Positions 25,008 through 32,671 of a stretch of DNA of 46,872 nt are shown in pieces. Source of the stretch: Pseudomonas sp. ICMP 561. GTDB taxonomy: Bacteria > Pseudomonadota > Gammaproteobacteria > Pseudomonadales > Pseudomonadaceae. A program made the position numbers and the translations under genes. The notes beneath the pieces are model-generated. The model made no database searches, was not told the DNA's origin, and worked only from the letters and a program-made list of their open reading frames with translations. Within the stretch, counting starts at the first letter, position 1; every line of letters begins with the position of its first letter. The stretch lies in NCBI RefSeq assembly GCF_002699985.1, contig NZ_LKBT01000024.1:1-46872 (forward strand), written 5' to 3'.

Positions 25008-25646
25008 CTAGACAATTGTGATTTTGGTCACTACAGGAACCATTGCCGCAACAGCGATCGCCCAAAAGATCAAGTAATACCATATGCTGGAGAGAAACCA
25101 TAAAAAGGAAACCCATTGCGCCTCAAGCCAACTTATCTGCTTTTTGGAAAACTCTGGAGACCCTCGATGTTGAGCAACAAAAAATCTGTCATCAAGTGAG
25201 GAGTGATTTATATCGCAACGACCCTGAATCTCTTCATACATTTCAAGGGTTTTCGTAGCAGCATCCCAATTTTGAGCAGCTCCGGCGTTAGACTTAGCAA
25301 TATCTAAAAATATCGTCCGTTGCAGGCCATTCAGCTCCTCCGCATTTTTATATAAGGCGTCAGCGTTTGATCCATTCCTCGAGCCCCACTCCATCAAAGA
25401 TATAACAATAATGAAGATACCCGCTAAAACCGAGACAACAGTGGCATAGTCATCTAAACCTGGTATCGCAATAAACTTCGAGGAAAAAATTTTCTGAATT
25501 ACAGCCAACGCTATTGTTTGGACTGAAAAGAAAGCCAAACTAATGGTAGAAAATAACTCTTTACGTTTAAGCCTTCGAGCTGCGTTGTATCGAGCGCTGG
25601 ACGTACGCCAAATCGTGGTTCTTAGGGACGTAATATAATCCGTCAT
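25008..25646 (-). CDS. SLATT-domain membrane effector
   Basis: A 212-residue membrane protein with the SLATT layout: a basic N-terminal helix (TSLRTTIWRTSSARYNAARRLKRK is the cytosolic stretch, about 6-30), two close membrane helices (about 32-52 and 67-86) and a long helical region with MEWGSRNGSNADALYKNAEELNGLQR, plus a C-terminal hydrophobic segment (about 182-208). SLATT proteins are predicted pore-forming toxins of defence systems, and one branch occurs with reverse transcriptases. AAGGAG precedes the start. It is the last gene after the RT and the structured RNA. It is the presumed killing arm, kept off until infection (inference). Confidence 0.8.
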   Translation of the reverse strand: MTDYITSLRTTIWRTSSARYNAARRLKRKELFSTISLAFFSVQTIALAVIQKIFSSKFIAIPGLDDYATVVSVLAGIFIIVISLMEWGSRNGSNADALYKNAEELNGLQRTIFLDIAKSNAGAAQNWDAATKTLEMYEEIQGRCDINHSSLDDRFFVAQHRGSPEFSKKQISWLEAQWVSFLWFLSSIWYYLIFWAIAVAAMVPVVTKITIV

Positions 25647-25659
25647 GGTTACTCCTTGG

Positions 25660-25840
25660 GGCTGGGTGGCGCCTGAATTATCAGTCAGATCCTCTTCCCA
25701 AGCACCTAGTGTTAGGCCCGGAGAAGGTTTAACACAGTGGTGTTACGCTCAAGTCGCTGAGCCCGGAGCACTTCCGCTTTGGTTTAAGCCAAAGGTACCG
25801 CTGTCGACATTACTGCCGTCATCGGTAGGCGCCACCCGAG
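25660..25840 (-). ncRNA. Structured RNA between RT and SLATT genes
   Basis: The 212-bp gap between RT and SLATT is bounded by a perfect 11-bp inverted repeat: GGGTGGCGCCT (25664-25674) and AGGCGCCACCC (25827-25837). Inside are three perfect hairpins: TAACAC/GTGTTA (25730-25745), GCTCA/TGAGC (25747-25762) and CTTTGG/CCAAAG (25777-25794), and a direct repeat GCCCGGAG (25716 and 25761). This density of pairing and the position next to an RT suggest the RNA partner or template of the RT. It could instead be only an intergenic regulatory structure. The strand is inferred from the operon. Confidence 0.6.
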
Positions 25841-25858
25841 CGAGACTATACCAGAGAA

Positions 25859-27295
25859 TCAATAAATTTCTCCCTCGTCCGCATACATTTTTGCCAAAAT
25901 AAATTTTACGTAGGATTCATATCGCTCATTGATCTGGGCGTCAGTAAGCGCTACGTCCGGGTCAACCCGACCCCGAGCATCCAAGAATCTTAGCTTTTGG
26001 GCTACAGAAATGTTCAGATCGTAATCGCGGATATAGCCACCCCTCACATTAAATTTAAGTTCGTGATGTGCGCGCACTAATTTTTTTAAAGAAGGGGCCC
26101 CTTCCGTTATGAGTAAAGGCACTCGCGACACCATTCGTGCCACCGCGAAATCCATCTGATGAAGCAGCTTTTCATCCGTGATCTGGTTGAAATAGGCCAT
26201 CCAACCATAGCGTTTATTACCACTGATAGCGCCTGTGATTTTCTCATTCAACTCGAGATAAAAAATGTCGATTAGCCGCTCTTGATTCAGGTATTTATGC
26301 TTCTCCAATCTTTTGGAAAAGTTGTGCTTAAAATCGCTCACCTTTGCAGCAACGGCCTGTAGAAACTTTTCGAAAGTTTCATTACGTACAGTTATATGCG
26401 GCAATAAAAAATCATATCCTAGATAGGAGAAGCGTTCGCTAATTGGCCCGAGATGCGTTTTGGAAGAGTTACGGCCATGCAATGTCAATCCGCGCCTGGC
26501 AAGCCGTCTACGCACCGAATCATAAGCCTTGGCCACTATTAAATCACTTCCGTACATCAACACGTCATCGACATAACGATAATAAGTAAGTCCGGGAATG
26601 GAACTCATGTGCCTGTCTACATCAGCCATGTAAATCGCAGCCAAAATATTAGAAATCGCGAGCCCTTGTGGAACGCCATACTCTTGCCTGTATGACGAAT
26701 AGAAATTGCGTCGGCAGTTTTGGGGGACCGTAGGAGTCTGTAACGCATGGGCTATGAGAGAGAGCACCTCCGCACATTTTATTTTCTTGCTCAGAAGCTT
26801 TAGCAGTCTATCTTGCTGAATTGAATCATAGAATTTTTCTATATCGGTACAACATATCCATGTATTGCTCCCCTGTAAGTCAACCATATCCTCTGCGACT
26901 GATCGAACATAAGTACTAGCAACGTTCTTAGGTACGTTGTCGGGGAAAAGCAAAGCTAGGTATCTATGAACCTGGTGTAACACCACGCGATCCCTTACAG
27001 TCGGAATCCCTATAATTCTCGGGGCTTTACCGCGACCTTTTAGCTTCAGCTTTTCTAAAAAGGGGGTGAAACGAAATGTTCCACTTAGGCACTTATCAGA
27101 CACAACTTGGAGCGCGCCCTCAGAACGCGCTGAATACTGAAATCCATTAATACGATCCAGCCCTTTAGCTAAGGAACTCTTGAACCTTTCCCTATAGGCA
27201 AATATCAAAGAGTTGGCCGAAAACATTCTTCGAAAAAGCTCATCATCCCCAATAAAACCTGCAGCGTAAAGAATTGCATCAGTATCCTGGCTCAT
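25859..27295 (-). CDS. Reverse transcriptase, probably defence-associated
   Basis: A 478-residue RT. Fingers/palm blocks are in order: RT1-2 with RIIGIPTVRDRVVLHQVHRY (about 93-112), RT3 CCTDIEKFYDSI with the first catalytic Asp D151, RT4 YGVPQGLAISNILAAIYM with QG at 210-211, RT5 YRYVDDVLMYG with Asp 243-244, and RT7 FSYLGYDF (about 289-296). The C-terminal ~180 residues are helical with no known domain. There is no maturase X or HNH domain, so it is not a group II intron RT. Its neighbours (structured RNA, SLATT) point to the UG/Abi-type defence RTs rather than a classical retron. AAGGA lies close before the start. Confidence 0.9.
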   Translation of the reverse strand: MSQDTDAILYAAGFIGDDELFRRMFSANSLIFAYRERFKSSLAKGLDRINGFQYSARSEGALQVVSDKCLSGTFRFTPFLEKLKLKGRGKAPRIIGIPTVRDRVVLHQVHRYLALLFPDNVPKNVASTYVRSVAEDMVDLQGSNTWICCTDIEKFYDSIQQDRLLKLLSKKIKCAEVLSLIAHALQTPTVPQNCRRNFYSSYRQEYGVPQGLAISNILAAIYMADVDRHMSSIPGLTYYRYVDDVLMYGSDLIVAKAYDSVRRRLARRGLTLHGRNSSKTHLGPISERFSYLGYDFLLPHITVRNETFEKFLQAVAAKVSDFKHNFSKRLEKHKYLNQERLIDIFYLELNEKITGAISGNKRYGWMAYFNQITDEKLLHQMDFAVARMVSRVPLLITEGAPSLKKLVRAHHELKFNVRGGYIRDYDLNISVAQKLRFLDARGRVDPDVALTDAQINERYESYVKFILAKMYADEGEIY

Positions 27296-27475
27296 CCCTT
27301 GTCCTTGATTAAATAGCTATCTAATCCATCGTAAACATAAAAAATTCAAGCCTTCAATCTTAGTCGTGTCACCAAAGGAAATACGCTACGCACACCCCCC
27401 GCTCAGACCATGGTACCTATTCAGATCTAACGGCCGGAATTACTCCAAACTTAAACAATCTTCAGTAGCGAGCAT

Positions 27476-28585
27476 TCAAACAAGCCTTAACTTGGCGAGG
27501 TCCTTCTTAATTATATAACCGCCAGTTAAACCCCCGGAGACCACTGACAATTTTGTCAATTGGAAAGTTAGGGCATTAACTTCATCCACACTTAGACTCA
27601 AGCTTTCCGCAATTTCACGACGGCCTTGCTTTCGGCTATGCAGAACGTCTAAAACCTTAGTAAGCAGTTGCGATGTCTCTCGCTCCATGGGCTCTGGCTC
27701 ATTAGTCCTATATCCACGTTTAGCAATATCTATGCACAGGCTGCGATAGTTCCACTCACTAATCAAGTCTAATGAGTTAAAACGGTAAGCCATAGCTGCA
27801 AGCGACACGCCAAAATAATGTTTGAGCTTCATCAAATGTTTAATAGTATAAGTGGGTGGCTGATTAGCAGCTACACTTTCCCTAGGCATTAGAAACGCTG
27901 AGGCAAATGCATCAGCCTGTCGCTCCATTTCAGGCCCGTGTGCCTTGCCGTGCTGCATGGTGTAAACGTCACGCACTAAATGGCCTAACTCATGCGCCGC
28001 GTCAAAGCGGCTTCTCTCTGCGGACTTGATAGTGTTAAGGAAAACGAATGGTTTACCCTCATACCAAGTACAGAATGCATCCACCTCTCGTGTTTCCTCG
28101 GCAAGAGAAAAAACACGAATGCCTTTCGCCTCAAGCAAGTGGATCATATTGGGTATCGGTGCATTACCCAGCCCCCAAACCCGGCGGAGCGTGGCAGCGG
28201 CCTCTTCAGGCCCAAGATCGCTTAGGTCAGGCAACTGCGCAGAGGGAAGACTGAACCTTTCCTCTATCCAGTGATTGACTCTGAACGCGATGGCACCAGC
28301 CGCAAATGTGCACGCTTTCAGAGCGTCAGTCATTTTCGAGAGCTTACGAAAGCTTACTGAATCCTCCCTCAGCTCTGGCATGTCTTCATCGATGTAAAAA
28401 AACTGAGGAGGGAAGTTCAACAGTCTTGCGATTTTTTCCAAGGTTGCTGGATCAGGATAAGATGCCCCAGTTTCGTAATTCTGCAGACTACGACTAGTGA
28501 CATCGAGCGCCTTTGCCAACTGAGCTTTGGTAAAGCGTCTTCTCACCCTAGCAAATGTTATTTGCTTAGGATTTATTTCAGGCAT
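27476..28585 (-). CDS. XRE-family HTH / ImmA-IrrE peptidase regulator
   Basis: A 369-residue fusion: N-terminal XRE helix-turn-helix (about 8-60, FTKAQLAKALDVTSRSLQNYETG), a linker, and an M78 (ImmA/IrrE) zinc peptidase domain with HELGH at 198-202 and a third ligand Glu in the EMERQADAFASAFLMP helix (about 219-234). Such proteins cleave or sense repressors and are common in mobile elements and stress-triggered modules. It starts 10 bp after the 233-residue gene upstream (28596-29297), so the two form an operon; the RT begins 180 bp further down on the same strand. It probably controls this region (inference). Confidence 0.92.
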   Translation of the reverse strand: MPEINPKQITFARVRRRFTKAQLAKALDVTSRSLQNYETGASYPDPATLEKIARLLNFPPQFFYIDEDMPELREDSVSFRKLSKMTDALKACTFAAGAIAFRVNHWIEERFSLPSAQLPDLSDLGPEEAAATLRRVWGLGNAPIPNMIHLLEAKGIRVFSLAEETREVDAFCTWYEGKPFVFLNTIKSAERSRFDAAHELGHLVRDVYTMQHGKAHGPEMERQADAFASAFLMPRESVAANQPPTYTIKHLMKLKHYFGVSLAAMAYRFNSLDLISEWNYRSLCIDIAKRGYRTNEPEPMERETSQLLTKVLDVLHSRKQGRREIAESLSLSVDEVNALTFQLTKLSVVSGGLTGGYIIKKDLAKLRLV

Positions 28586-28595
28586 AGCAATTTAC

Positions 28596-29297
28596 TCAAA
28601 ATATACCTACTTTAGGCTCTACTTCCACCGAAATCTGAGAGTTGGATTCATCTTTGCGGATGGTGAAATCATCTGGATTGTTGGAAATGCTTCCCAAGAG
28701 TATCCGGACACCCCAGTTGGTAATTTTTTTATTACGGAACCCGGTCGGAAGGGATAATTCATAACGAACTTCTTTTAAAGCCTTGTCGTAGTGATAAAGC
28801 AGTGCCCAGACTTGGGTTTCTCTCTGGTGCTCCTTAGCGAACTGGAACGAGACACTATTGAAAAGCTCTAATTGCCGATTATTTGTTTGGACAAAACCCT
28901 CCGCCACCGCTCCTTTCTCTGCCTGATTCGTGGGGTCATCAACTCCATCTCTGCCGGTCTCGCTGTTACCAGTCATAACAACAATGGAAACGCTGCGATC
29001 GGGTGAACTGATGAACGGGCAGTTCTGCTGTTCATGAATATGCCAGTGCGCTGTTGCCAATAAAGTGCGCAGATCCTCAACAGTTTTCAACCATTGCTGC
29101 ACCCCAGCAGCAGTCGGCGCCGACGCACGACTGGTCTCGTTACGTCCTCGAAGACCACCCGTGATGATTTCACGGAGAATGACTGCGCGTAGGTCAGGAT
29201 GCAGCTCACGCAAACGTGCTTCCACGTCTGCGGCGTCAAGAATAACCGTAGCTCTCCGGATGAGAGCGTTTGAGGGTGTCAGTTCAAATGTGCCCAT
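28596..29297 (-). CDS. Unknown protein paired with XRE-ImmA regulator
   Basis: A 233-residue protein, not recognised. It has an N-terminal helical part (residues 20-100, AADVEARLRELHPDLRAVILREI), a middle with SIVVMTGNSETGRDG, and a C-terminal beta-rich region (about 145-233: FQFAKEHQRETQVWALLYHYD, KEVRYELSLP, ISVEVEPKVGIF). No signal peptide or membrane helix. First gene of a minus-strand run (this gene, XRE-ImmA, RT, SLATT). It may be the partner or target of the ImmA peptidase (inference). Confidence 0.6.
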   Translation of the reverse strand: MGTFELTPSNALIRRATVILDAADVEARLRELHPDLRAVILREIITGGLRGRNETSRASAPTAAGVQQWLKTVEDLRTLLATAHWHIHEQQNCPFISSPDRSVSIVVMTGNSETGRDGVDDPTNQAEKGAVAEGFVQTNNRQLELFNSVSFQFAKEHQRETQVWALLYHYDKALKEVRYELSLPTGFRNKKITNWGVRILLGSISNNPDDFTIRKDESNSQISVEVEPKVGIF

Positions 29298-29423
29298 CGT
29301 CGCTCCTCATCTTTTTCCGAAATTCAGACCTCATGTTGAGGTATGGAAAGCAGAAACACAAGCGACCTATGCTAAGGCACTGCTAACATGGCGTAGGTCA
29401 TCCCGAACAGGGCCAAAAAACGG

Positions 29424-29562
29424 TAGCTAATCCGATCGCTGCCTGGTGCCAACTGAAAGGAAATGCCACAAATTTGCCACTTTGCCCCCCGCTGGTAGGG
29501 GCGAAAAACAGCTAACCTCAGCTAACCCAACCCGTTGATTTCCCAGCTAATCCCCGCTAATG
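29424..29562. repeat. Five GCTAAY direct repeats near attR
   Basis: GCTAAYC-type hexamers occur at about 29425, 29511, 29521, 29546 and 29556, all on the same strand, between the last island gene and attR. Spaced short repeats like these are typical arm-type binding sites of tyrosine integrases. The 29298-29590 stretch has no gene. Confidence 0.55.
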
Positions 29563-29590
29563 TATTGATTCTAAACGTCGACTTTTAGGA

Positions 29591-29655
29591 CTCCGGAGGC
29601 AGGGGTCGTGGGTTCGAATCCCGCCTAGGCACCATATTTGATTTCAGGGCTGATT
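29591..29655 (+). repeat. attR-like direct repeat (tRNA-Arg 3' half copy)
   Basis: It repeats tRNA-Arg positions from the anticodon loop to CCA and the flank to CAGGGCTGATT. The acceptor end reads CTAGGCACCA, so it lacks a base and the 5' half of the tRNA is absent; it is not a functional tRNA. It marks the right end of the island. Confidence 0.88.
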
Positions 29656-29673
29656 GATGGCCTAAGATCGCTC

Positions 29674-29706
29674 AAAGCCCGCCTTGTGCGGGCTTTGTTG
29701 TTTTTG
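29674..29706 (+). terminator. Copy of the tRNA-Arg terminator after attR
   Basis: AAAGCCCGC/GCGGGCTTT stem with loop CTTGT and a T-rich tail, the same as at 16936. It is the original terminator of the tRNA before the island inserted, or its duplicate. Confidence 0.85.
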
Positions 29707-29811
29707 ATGGAAAGTTTCGCCGAGGCTTGTGCCGAAATCGCACCAATCAGCAATCGCCTTGACTCGTCCTACCAATCAGTGCCCCACGGCCAATGCACTA
29801 TCTCTGACCGC

Positions 29812-30294
29812 TCAGCGGTTGATGTACAGGCTTTTCATCTTCATGCCACCGCGCATTTTCTTGACGCCCGGCTCCATGTCGGCCGGGCATGCGCCTTGAA
29901 AGCTGCCATTGACGATGGTGCGTTGCGTCTCGGTTTTTCCGTTCAATTCGAACGAAGTGTCGGCCGTCAATATGTACGATTTCGTCAGATCGCCCTTGAA
30001 CGAGGCGGCCAGCTTCGCGTCTGGGCAGCTTGATATAAAGCTGTAGCCGTCGCCGTTACCGCTTTTTGACTCGATCTTGCATTCCTGTTCGAAGTTGGCC
30101 CACAAGTCGTCGTCAATCAGACGGTCCTTTGACTGGTCGACGCAAATTTCCCAGGAAAACGGCGAGGTGGCCGGTGTCACTTTCCACAAGCCTGAGGTGC
30201 GTTGCATACGCTGGGATGATTCATCGGCCGCCACAGGAATCGCGATCGCAAGCGCTATAGCTGGAATCGACAACAGTATGGCCGCGTACTTCAT
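29812..30294 (-). CDS. DUF3617 family periplasmic protein, chromosomal copy
   Basis: A 160-residue secreted protein, about 95% identical to the island copy at 21164-21646 (differences include RTSGL/RASGL, DQSKD/AQAKD and FELNG/FDLNG). Signal peptide cleavage is after about residue 23; four Cys in the mature part. DUF3617 has no assigned function. This copy lies directly after the tRNA terminator and is probably the parent of the island copy. Upstream, the 260 bp to the bacteriocin gene starts with sequence shared with 21650-21770. Confidence 0.88.
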   Translation of the reverse strand: MKYAAILLSIPAIALAIAIPVAADESSQRMQRTSGLWKVTPATSPFSWEICVDQSKDRLIDDDLWANFEQECKIESKSGNGDGYSFISSCPDAKLAASFKGDLTKSYILTADTSFELNGKTETQRTIVNGSFQGACPADMEPGVKKMRGGMKMKSLYINR

Positions 30295-30554
30295 TACGTA
30301 TCCCTTCTGTAAAACAATAAATTTAACACTGAAATAGAAGCGCGCTGCGCCATTCGTTTATGGCATGCGCTATTCAAGGCTCTCTAATACTTCACTCGAT
30401 AATCGACGTTTGGCTGAACTCGGTCAGCATCCAGCCCGATATTGCAAACCGGGCAAGCACACCTGAAACCTCCCGTTACCGAGCGTTTATTGACCCTCAT
30501 AAGGCTAATCGGCACCCTGCGCGCCCCGACGTTAAGGACAGTCTCGGTCGCGTT

Positions 30555-31691
30555 ATGAGAGAGGACGATCTGAAAAAAGATCCATTCGAGGAGCCATGGT
30601 ATGCCCAGTATTTTGGTGGCAGCAGCTCATGGGGTGGACGGGTAAGACCTGCTCAACCTCCGGAGCCTGTCTACATCGAAAAAGACTACTGGCCAGCGCC
30701 CAAACCCCGCACAGATTTGATCTTCGCCAAGTCGTGTACCGGTGCAAACTGGTGCCAGACCGAAGCAGGCACCAGCACCGAACCTGTGTCCAACTTCGGA
30801 GCCGTGATGGTGGCCGGGTCTATGGCCATACCGGTAGCCAATGCCGCTGTTGCAACAAAAGTAGGGGCAGAGCTGGCGCTGGGTCGAGTGGCTGGCGGCG
30901 GGATCATGCAACAGGGTCTGACCTGGGCAATCCGCGGCGCGAGTTTGCCTGCCAGTGTATTCATCCTCGGCATGCTCCCGACCAAGATGGGCGACGGCAC
31001 GCTGTACACCGACGAACAACTGCGCAATATGACCCGCGCGCCCAGTCGCGTGCGCTTCCAGTTTCGTCAGGATGCAGAAGGTGTTTTGCAGATTTACGGT
31101 ATACACACTGGACCGACGGGCGATGATTCCGTCCGCACGGTGCAAGCAGGCTGGGACGCCGACCAGACCGCACTGGAAGCCAAGCTCAACGGCATCACGA
31201 TTCTCTGGACACCCAAGCGCGGCCCGCTGGGCGAAATGCCGCCCCTGATCTACCCCGACAACAGCGGCGAGCAACTGGGCACCATCCTCGTCCACCCGAT
31301 CCCGGAAAACACCGACAGCCAGATCGAAGGCTTCCCCGGCGAAGACATCACCACCGATGACTGCATCGTGGTGTTCCCGGCGGATACGGGGCTGAGTTCG
31401 TTGTATGTGGTATTTGCACGGGCGGTGGGTGGGGACATCAAATACCACAAGCCGCCTTTGGATCTGCCTGGATTCCCAGGCACCTTCCCTGTTAGATCCA
31501 AGAGCAGTGTTCAAGGGGGTGGCAGTAAACGTGCCCGCTGGAAAGATCGTAAGGGGCGTATTTATGAGTGGGACAGTAAGACGGGGTCAATCGAGCTGTA
31601 TGGCAAGCAAGGTAAGCATCTTGGCGAGTTCAACCACAAAACGGGTGAACAGATAGATCCACCGAAACCCGGCAGGACCACACCAAAATAG
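30555..31691 (+). CDS. S-type pyocin-like bacteriocin with E3-type rRNase domain
   Basis: A 378-residue protein from the ATG at 30555 (start uncertain: weak ribosome-binding site; the frame is open from 30360). The N-terminal region holds EKDYWPAPKPRTDLIFAKSC. The central ~200 residues (GAVMVAGSMAIPVANAA to GMLPTKMGDGTLYTDEQL and the beta-rich part after it) match the S-type pyocin domain. The last ~55 residues (RWKDRKGRIYEWDS...HLGEF...KTGEQ...) match the colicin E3 nuclease, which cuts 16S rRNA. Compared with E3, Asp510 and Glu517 equivalents are kept (WDSKTGSIE), but His513 is Thr. No receptor-binding domain is clear. Immunity-like genes follow. Confidence 0.87.
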   Translation: MREDDLKKDPFEEPWYAQYFGGSSSWGGRVRPAQPPEPVYIEKDYWPAPKPRTDLIFAKSCTGANWCQTEAGTSTEPVSNFGAVMVAGSMAIPVANAAVATKVGAELALGRVAGGGIMQQGLTWAIRGASLPASVFILGMLPTKMGDGTLYTDEQLRNMTRAPSRVRFQFRQDAEGVLQIYGIHTGPTGDDSVRTVQAGWDADQTALEAKLNGITILWTPKRGPLGEMPPLIYPDNSGEQLGTILVHPIPENTDSQIEGFPGEDITTDDCIVVFPADTGLSSLYVVFARAVGGDIKYHKPPLDLPGFPGTFPVRSKSSVQGGGSKRARWKDRKGRIYEWDSKTGSIELYGKQGKHLGEFNHKTGEQIDPPKPGRTTPK

Positions 31692-31704
31692 AAGGACGAC
31701 AACT

Positions 31705-31944
31705 ATGTTTTTATGGATCTCCGGATTTTTGAAAGATGACGCTGAGGACGACGCGTTGAAATTTGACCTCGTCGTAAAGCCAGAATATGAAGGCGCTGTA
31801 TTGAATATTCTCGGATGGAAAAGCTTGGAGGAAAGCCCTGATGGTGAATGGCTGCTATCCATAGAACAGGTGGGTCAAGTATCCACAGCGGTCAACGAGC
31901 CATTGCCAAGCAATCTAGACGTGTTTATCGGCGTTCGGGCGTAG
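31705..31944 (+). CDS. Immunity-like protein, shortened by frameshift
   Basis: A 79-residue acidic protein right after the bacteriocin gene, with AAGGA upstream: the expected place of its immunity gene. Its pattern (FLWISGFLKDDAEDDALKF..., NILGWKSLEE, SPDGEWLLSIEQVG, LDVFIGVR) is the same as each half of the protein at 32066. One extra base after VFIGVR brings an early stop; homologous sequence goes on in another frame to 32029. It may still protect, as one repeat unit is complete. It is not clearly the classic Im3 family. Confidence 0.6.
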   Translation: MFLWISGFLKDDAEDDALKFDLVVKPEYEGAVLNILGWKSLEESPDGEWLLSIEQVGQVSTAVNEPLPSNLDVFIGVRA

Positions 31945-32029
31945 CGACGAAGAGGTGGCGGCAGTAATGGCGCTAGCGGGTGACCCAATAAAGGATGAGT
32001 TGGTGTATTGCGTTGGACGTTACAGATAG
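31945..32029 (+). pseudogene. Out-of-frame remnant of immunity second domain
   Basis: In the +1 frame this reads SDEEVAAVMALAGDPIKDEL and then VYCVGRYR before a TAG at 32027. It matches the linker (SDEEVAE) and the very end (VMKILGDPVRRDLVYYIGA) of the next gene. So a two-domain immunity gene lost most of its second domain and was then frameshifted. Confidence 0.65.
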
Positions 32030-32065
32030 GGGAACGCCAGCGGATCGAGGCTCTAGAGGAAATTT

Positions 32066-32599
32066 ATGCTTATAGCAATCGCAGGTTTTCCGGCTGACTC
32101 AAGTAAAGACGATTCGGTCAAACTAAGAATTAATGTTAAGCCTGAATTCGAACGAACGGTGATGGACCTAATGGGTTGGAAACACCTGGAGATAGGGCAT
32201 TGGGAGCCATTAATTAGCATAAGGGCTCAGCAAATTTCTGCAGTAATCAACGAAACGATTTCAACTGATCTGAATTTGTCCATTGGCGTACGGTTTAGCG
32301 ACGAAGAGGTGGCTGAAAGACATCGAAATACAGTAGAGGTTATATTCCTCTCAATCAGTGGTTTTTACTCAGACTCTTGGGACGACTCATTACAGTACGA
32401 GGGGGACATAACGCAGGAACTTGAGCCGGGAGTGCTCGCCTCAATGGGCTGGGCCTCAATGCAACATGTGCCCCCGGGTGAGCACATTCTGACGACGGAT
32501 CAAGTGAAGGCGGTGATGAAGATACTTGGTGATCCCGTCAGACGTGACTTGGTTTACTACATAGGTGCCTGTGTAAAACGCGTTCCGCTGCCAAGCTAG
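32066..32599 (+). CDS. Two-domain immunity-like protein
   Basis: A 177-residue protein made of two copies of an ~85-residue domain: residues 1-80 (IAIAGFPADSSKDDSVKL..., MGWKHLE..., NLSIGVRF) and 93-172 (FLSISGFYSDSWDDSLQY..., MGWASMQ..., DLVYYIGA). GAGGAAA precedes the ATG. It follows the bacteriocin and the single-domain homologue, so it probably gives immunity to this or a related toxin. No membrane segments; cytoplasmic. I do not recognise a named family. Confidence 0.65.
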   Translation: MLIAIAGFPADSSKDDSVKLRINVKPEFERTVMDLMGWKHLEIGHWEPLISIRAQQISAVINETISTDLNLSIGVRFSDEEVAERHRNTVEVIFLSISGFYSDSWDDSLQYEGDITQELEPGVLASMGWASMQHVPPGEHILTTDQVKAVMKILGDPVRRDLVYYIGACVKRVPLPS

Positions 32600-32671
32600 T
32601 TTACAGAATCCCCCTACACCCTGCGTCCACCTCACATCCTTGTCGCTCCCGCCCCACAACCTTAGAGTCCA

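Larger units (their letters stand above)
16852..29655. mobile_element. Genomic island inserted at tRNA-Arg(CCG), ~12.7 kb between att sites
   Basis: The 3' half of the tRNA plus its flank (16852-16917) is repeated with few changes at 29591-29655. The DNA between holds accessory genes: DUF4177/YidD, a GGDEF-EAL protein, duplicated neighbours of the right flank, and the RT/SLATT cassette. GC content falls in 24.6-29.3 kb. Five GCTAAY repeats just inside the right end look like integrase arm sites. No integrase or excisionase gene is recognisable, so the island is probably immobile now. A partial third copy of the tRNA flank near 20.95 kb suggests that it was built in at least two steps. Confidence 0.8.

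Noticed and set aside
25712..25750. Integron attC-like core (GTTTAAC and GTTAGGC)
   Set aside because: The spacing and second half-sites do not fit attC; the hairpins are better explained as part of the RT-linked RNA, and no integron integrase is present.
25859..27475. Classical retron
   Set aside because: No msr-msd-like inverted repeats upstream of the RT (27296-27475), and retron-specific motifs are not evident; the structured RNA lies downstream instead.
29591..29640. Second tRNA-Arg gene
   Set aside because: Only the 3' half is present and the acceptor end is altered; it is an attachment-site duplicate.
30360..30554. N-terminal extension of the bacteriocin (65 residues)
   Set aside because: The DNA at 30360-30400 is shared with the gap after the other DUF3617 copy, so it is intergenic; the extension has no domain signal.
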